In this document: positions 59,671-64,000 of the stretch, in pieces
Layout: every line of letters starts with the position of its first letter
Numbering within the stretch: position 1 is the stretch's first letter
Origin: Styela clava
Taxonomy: Eukaryota; Chordata; Ascidiacea; Stolidobranchia; Styelidae
Length of the DNA stretch: 64,000 bases
NCBI RefSeq assembly: GCF_964204865.1
Contig: NC_135252.1
Span: forward strand, 1,488,001 to 1,552,000
Direction: 5' to 3'
Program-made: the position numbers and the translations under genes
The notes under the pieces: generated by a model
Databases searched by the model: none
Seen by the model: the letters and a program-made list of their open reading frames with translations, nothing else
What the model was told of the DNA's origin: nothing

Positions 59671-60365
59671 AAAATCACTGAAGCGTGAATGGAGGGGAGG
59701 AGAAAGAAAAGTTTGCCTCGAAAATGATTTAAATAATTTTTCTAGTCATGCCCATGCCTTTAGATATTAAGAACTCTCAGAGGCCTGTAATAAGCCAAAA
59801 TCACTGGAGCCTGCCTGGGTATTATGAGAGGAAAAAATTTCACCTAAAAACGATTCAAATCATATTTCCAGAGATACCCATGTCATTTGATTCTTGATAG
59901 AACCTCTCCGAGGCCCGCAATAAGCCAACATCTCTAGAACCTGGCTGGGGGTAAGTAAAAAAAAATATTGAAAAAAGCATTAAACTAAATTTTTTCAAAT
60001 GTACCTATCTACTTCGTTTCTCCATATCTTTATTCCGAGTCGCCGAACATTCCTGACTCACTGGAGCGTGACAGGAAGGAGGAATTCCCAATTTCCCCGG
60101 TGATGAAATATCTAGTTAATTGTTCTCTTCGACAATTAAGCATCGCTTTGCTCGAAATCTCATTCCAAGTGCTCCTAATCGCCCAGAATCAATATTAACT
60201 AAGTGGGCGTGGTTTTCCACACTTTTCCTCATCACTGAAGGGGCGGAGGCACTGCCCCCACCTCAAAATCTACTTGAAAAAAATCCCAATTCTCGGCCAA
60301 ACGATTTCTCACTCCGGAAAGGAAGCTAAACGGCTCGTAAACACTAAAATCACTCGAGCATGTCT
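59671..60365. repeat. Degenerate tandem repeat, period ~127 bp
   Basis: A core related to CCAAAATCACTGGAGC recurs with its TCACTGG part at 59675, 59801, 59931 and 60058 (spacing 126, 130, 127), and a weaker copy at 60350. Each core is preceded by a GAGGCCTGTAATAAGCC-like string in the two middle units. Confidence 0.6.
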
Positions 60366-60519
60366 TGATTGACAGGTAGCCACGCATTAACCACTTGACC
60401 CACTTCCTCTGGCCCGATCGTTCTGAACTACCTATCACTTGCGCTTTATGCGCAACGACTTCTGAATTACACTGTGCTTTCGCACTGAAGCGCTCTCTGA
60501 TTGGCAAACCATGGTCAAA

Positions 60520-62830
60520 GTACGGCTTTTAGAGCAAGGAATATACAAACATATACCTTGTGTAGCCTACATCAATACCAAGACGACTATACGAATGTAA
60601 GCACAATGCCCCACTTCGGAACGGCCCATTCAAATTTCCTTGATGCTTGTGGACGACACCCATGTTCGAGTACGTCGGTTCTCGTTGAGGCGGAGGCGCA
60701 TTCCATAATCTAAACTAAATATTACTTTCACATAAGATACAAACTGCGGTTACGTGCAAAATGTCGAAGTGTTATTGAAAAGTTAACAATCTTTTTACTG
60801 CAAATGATTTGCCTTGATTGTTTGCTCGAAAACGTCTTGGTGCGATTTTCTTTAGTGGATTTAACATAAGAGATATTAGGCTTCCACCAAATCCCGCTCG
60901 CCCATATACTGACATGTTGCCTCCGTCCGAAGTTTTATAAAATTTTGCAATCAGTTGACTGAACAGACATCGGAGATAGTTTTTGACTGGAATGGTTAGT
61001 CTTTTATGAATGTATTGAAACAAATCTTTTTGAATAAATCCCCATTAGTACCGACTAGAGGTGCCGCAACAAGCGTGTTCCTGATGCTTTATCGAATGAG
61101 CTAACTAAATCGAATTTGAGCATCAGAATATACCGGAAGTGAGAATGTAAACACAAATTTGCCTCCGTATTATGTCCCATACCGCGATCTAAAAGTTCAA
61201 AAATGTTTTTATTGCAATGCTTACATACATCCCTTCTGCAGTGAGTCTTACCACCTTGTATCAGGTTAAATTTTACGGTCGAGAGGCGATATCTAAGTTA
61301 CCTTTCCATTGGGCATGCTGTAAATACGTATTTACAGTACCGTTCACCGTCATTTGCAAACGACGCTGCCACCGCGTTCGACACGAAATAACCCACATTA
61401 AATCTCGCCGTCTCTAGCGGCTCATGACTAACATGTAGAAAGATTATTCGACACGAGCATTGCGCTACAGCTTGAGATGGCGTTTATTTAAGGCTATTTT
61501 TCTTGTTTGAACCTAATTAAAACAAGGAATCAAATAAAACAGGAATTTCAAACAAAACAGGCAAAAATAAATAAATAAAAAACAGTTGTTGTAAAACTGT
61601 GTACCCACTGGACAAAAAGGTAGCACTGAGAAATGGTTTAATTACACAGAAATCATGACAACAGGGCAAAACTTTTATCTTAGAAAAACGGTAATATCTA
61701 ATTCACTTCACGTCTAAATGTTCAACACGCGCCAAATTCAATTCTATGTTTCATGCCTTTAATTTCTCTCCAGCCTCCATGGATTTTTTGAACATAAAAC
61801 GTGACATCATGTCCTCCGGCACAACAGCGATTAGCCATCTTGAAATGTTGTGCGGCCAGTAGCCATTGGTCCAATCGGATTTCCCAATAGTTTTCATCAT
61901 ATGATGGACGTATGTTTCAGCCGTGGGGGAAAATAAACTTGCTGACGACCCTAAGGGTTCAGTCATATTAGTTAGCACAAATCCTGGTTGAATACTTTGG
62001 ATAATGATTCCATGTTTTTTGTATTCCTGCGCAAGAGAAACCGACAAGGTATCATCAAAGCGCTTTGTTGCTGCATATGTTGTGAGAATGGGACTGACAA
62101 GAGCAGCCGACATAGAAGAGATGTTTATAATCAAACCTTTTTTTCGAACGATCATACTGGGAAGAACAAGTTCCATCATTTTCACTCTGGATGATGCGTT
62201 GCAGTGTATCAGATTAGATACTGATTTTGAAAGAGCTTCGCCAGGTTTTTGAGATTTATGAAATACATCTACACCACCTGTAGGCATACCAACGTTATTA
62301 ACCATAATTCCTACATCTAAATCTTTCATTGCGTCTGATATTACGTTATATGGATCACCAGAGCCTAGCGAATGATCAAAATTGGTGAAGTCGAACACTA
62401 ATATTTTTGTCTCAACTTTGTAAGAGCGTTCAATTTCTTCAGCTACCCTTTTCAATTTTTCCAAATTTCTGCTGATCAGAAATATATTGATTTTCCGCTT
62501 TGCAAGCTCGAGTGCTATTGCTTTCCCAATGCCATCCGTGGACCCTGTAACAATCGCCCACTTTCCAAATTTTACCAAATCCTCAGGTGAATCAAAGAAG
62601 TGTATGACGCAAAACTTGTACAACTTATTCAAAGCTTCAAATACCATAGCAATCATAGAGATGATTCCGAATACGTAAAAAAATGACCCATCAGTGATAA
62701 CATTCTCAAAAGCCATGTCTGTTTATGCTGTATATTTCTGTAATAATTACAGAATATTATGTCCATTTACTTAATCAACATGATATCAAATTTATCATAT
62801 GCTGAATCTAAACTATATTCTTTATACTCG
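60520..62830. repeat. Dehydrogenase duplication unit C
   Basis: The left block 60520-61480 matches 42740-43930; then about 270 bp of diverged sequence, the gene 61751-62716, and a short right flank matching 37150-37210. It is more diverged than A is from B and has no recognisable middle block. Confidence 0.75.
61751..62716 (-). CDS. Short-chain dehydrogenase, HSD17B12/HSD17B3-like (copy 4)
   Basis: A 321-residue intronless SDR, by eye roughly 80-85 percent identical to copies 2 and 3. N-terminal anchor (FFYVFGIISMIAMVFEA), TGSTDGIG, ISRN, NNVG, NISS, YAATK and TNGYWPH are present; the last motif has Pro where the others have Ala. Catalytic Ser, Tyr, Lys and Asn are conserved, so activity is expected. 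The divergence is concentrated in the substrate-side C-terminal third (ISRWLIAVVPEDMMSRFMFK), which could alter specificity. ATG 62716 is the first start; stop at 61751. Confidence 0.9.
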   Translation of the reverse strand: MAFENVITDGSFFYVFGIISMIAMVFEALNKLYKFCVIHFFDSPEDLVKFGKWAIVTGSTDGIGKAIALELAKRKINIFLISRNLEKLKRVAEEIERSYKVETKILVFDFTNFDHSLGSGDPYNVISDAMKDLDVGIMVNNVGMPTGGVDVFHKSQKPGEALSKSVSNLIHCNASSRVKMMELVLPSMIVRKKGLIINISSMSAALVSPILTTYAATKRFDDTLSVSLAQEYKKHGIIIQSIQPGFVLTNMTEPLGSSASLFSPTAETYVHHMMKTIGKSDWTNGYWPHNISRWLIAVVPEDMMSRFMFKKSMEAGEKLKA

Positions 62831-63119
62831 AAAATGCGCCAACTCTGTGTAACTGTGTAAGAAAATCAGGTGAAAATATGATATTGAGAACGAAACACAA
62901 ACTTATATGGCTGGATATAAAGCAATCCTGGGTTTAATGGTCAAGAAATGCAGTGCAGATGAGAGTAATATTTCTTCTATTACGATAAAATCATGTTAAC
63001 CTACCATAATTGATTGCATGGAAGGCAAGAAGTATTCTGGGGGGTAACAGATGGCAATAGATGTATGACCGGTAGCGAAAAATCATGAAAATCCAGCAAC
63101 CGGATATGCACAACACTAT

Positions 63120-63475
63120 CTACGATGCAGCAGTAAATTTTTGTTTATCAAGGCCATCGTTGCCAGATCGCAGTGATATAAAGCCAGGTTTAGACACAAA
63201 AGGAAAAATCATCAATTTTCCAAAAGCCCCATGATTTGAAACTCTTGGCACAATGGTAGGTTTGCAATTTTCTAATTTAGAACCAAATGATATAGAACTA
63301 GCTCTTTTTTGCAATTGTCGTGTTCAAAGACTGTGGCGCCAGATTTAATACTATCCTCAATATTGTAACTGGAAACAGAACACTTTCTTAATCTATGTAA
63401 CGTATGCGAAGGTCTTTCTAAACTCAAATAGAACCAGTCATGTCGCTTAATGGCTTCATTAGCACGGATACAGCT
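63120..63475 (-). CDS. Exon-like segment of unknown gene, with frame switch
   Basis: Minus-strand coding-like sequence: an upstream part reads ANEAIKRHDWFYLSLERPSH and later KSGATVFEHDNCKK, then at an A6 run (about 63309-63314) continues in a different frame as RASSISFGSKLENCKPTIVP to a stop at 63120. No splice site explains the switch, so it is a frameshift (pseudogene or sequence error) or coincidence. No family recognised. Possible acceptors lie at about 63446 and 63473. Confidence 0.3.
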
Positions 63476-63803
63476 TAAATTTTATTGTGAGGAATACTCG
63501 CCTATGCGGTCTTGCTCAATGGTAATGAAGCGCGCAATGGTAAGGACTTTTAGCTGAGAATTTTAAAATCAAAATCCTCATTTCATTTAAAATACCGTTT
63601 TAACACGAATCACTTCCCCTCGTATTCAACTATCAGTCAAATTCCAATATATATAGAACAAAACTAACACAATGACTTTGAGTTTTGTTCATGAAAGAAA
63701 TATGAGCTACATATACTACAGTAAACAGCAACCTTTTGTATTGCTCGGCGAAGCGTCTGAGCGTGATATGAAAACACCCTACATCGCATAGCTGATTGAT
63801 TAC

Positions 63804-63950
63804 CTTAAATGCCTCAAGGTTATTGGCGGTCACGGCTTCTACGCCACCCAAAAAATAATTTGTAATTCCCATATTTGAAATCATCATGCTAATTGCTTTT
63901 AAAGCCCAAGTTGTTTTCACGTCGAAGTAATTTTGGCATTCCAAGCAGAC
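63804..63950 (-). CDS. Exon-like segment of unknown gene
   Basis: A 49-codon open stretch (CQNYFDVKTTWALKAISMMI ... NNLEAFK) bounded by an acceptor AAAGCTAG and a donor AAGGTAATC on the minus strand. It could be upstream of the segment at 63120-63475 in the same gene, whose 5' part would be outside the window. Phase match to the next segment is not secure. Confidence 0.35.
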
Positions 63951-64000
63951 CTAGCTTTTATCAATATATTCTCAATTTAACCACTGGAAGTTCTAATTTC

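Noticed and set aside
1-64000. CRISPR arrays, bacterial operons or phage
   Set aside because: No regularly spaced repeats of that type; the spliced genes and transposons show eukaryotic DNA.

Overview
The window is animal nuclear DNA: A+T-rich, with genes split by short GT-AG introns, many class II transposons and several decayed retroelements. An Even-skipped-type (Evx) homeobox gene and a MORN1 orthologue place it in Metazoa. The divergent sequence outside the Evx homeodomain, short introns and a TAACTAAT-like branch site would fit a tunicate (ascidian), but the sequence alone does not prove that. No CRISPR array, operon or other bacterial feature is present.

Layout. 0-3.5 kb: decayed Ty3/gypsy retrotransposon (gag and reverse transcriptase pieces, minus strand) broken up by a dispersed repeat and GGTACC-rich patches. 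3.6-9.3 kb: two small multi-exon minus-strand genes that I reconstructed from splice sites. Each predicts a two-membrane-segment protein, both have a phase-1 intron just before the second segment, and they look like tandem paralogues; one has a PPxY tail. Their introns carry a hAT element and a fold-back MITE. 9.3-20.7 kb: long gene-poor stretch. 20.7-24.1 kb: five-exon Evx gene, plus strand. 25-29.8 kb: two non-autonomous hAT elements and a tRNA-derived SINE. 30-31.5 kb: MORN1 with its coding region in one exon, plus strand.

32-62.7 kb: four intronless minus-strand short-chain dehydrogenase genes of the HSD17B12/HSD17B3 type. The last three lie in multi-kilobase duplicated units that also repeat their non-coding flanks, with extra partial units lacking a gene. 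The array is riddled with transposons: several hAT elements (two full-length non-autonomous insertions earlier in the window have exact or near-exact 8-bp target duplications, as do one here and one near-complete element with a broken transposase), a TA-flanked element with ~48-bp inverted ends, a MULE-like transposase remnant and a gypsy integrase remnant. The last kilobase holds two exon-like segments of an unidentified minus-strand gene that probably continues beyond the window.

Functionally, Evx is a developmental transcription factor, MORN1 a presumed membrane/cytoskeleton-associated repeat protein, and the dehydrogenases are predicted ER-membrane NADP(H)-dependent 3-ketoacyl-CoA or 17-beta-hydroxysteroid oxidoreductases. 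There is no sign that these genes act together. The points most worth following up are the two-membrane-segment gene pair, the dehydrogenase array with its nested insertions and preserved empty site, and the upstream Evx exon.
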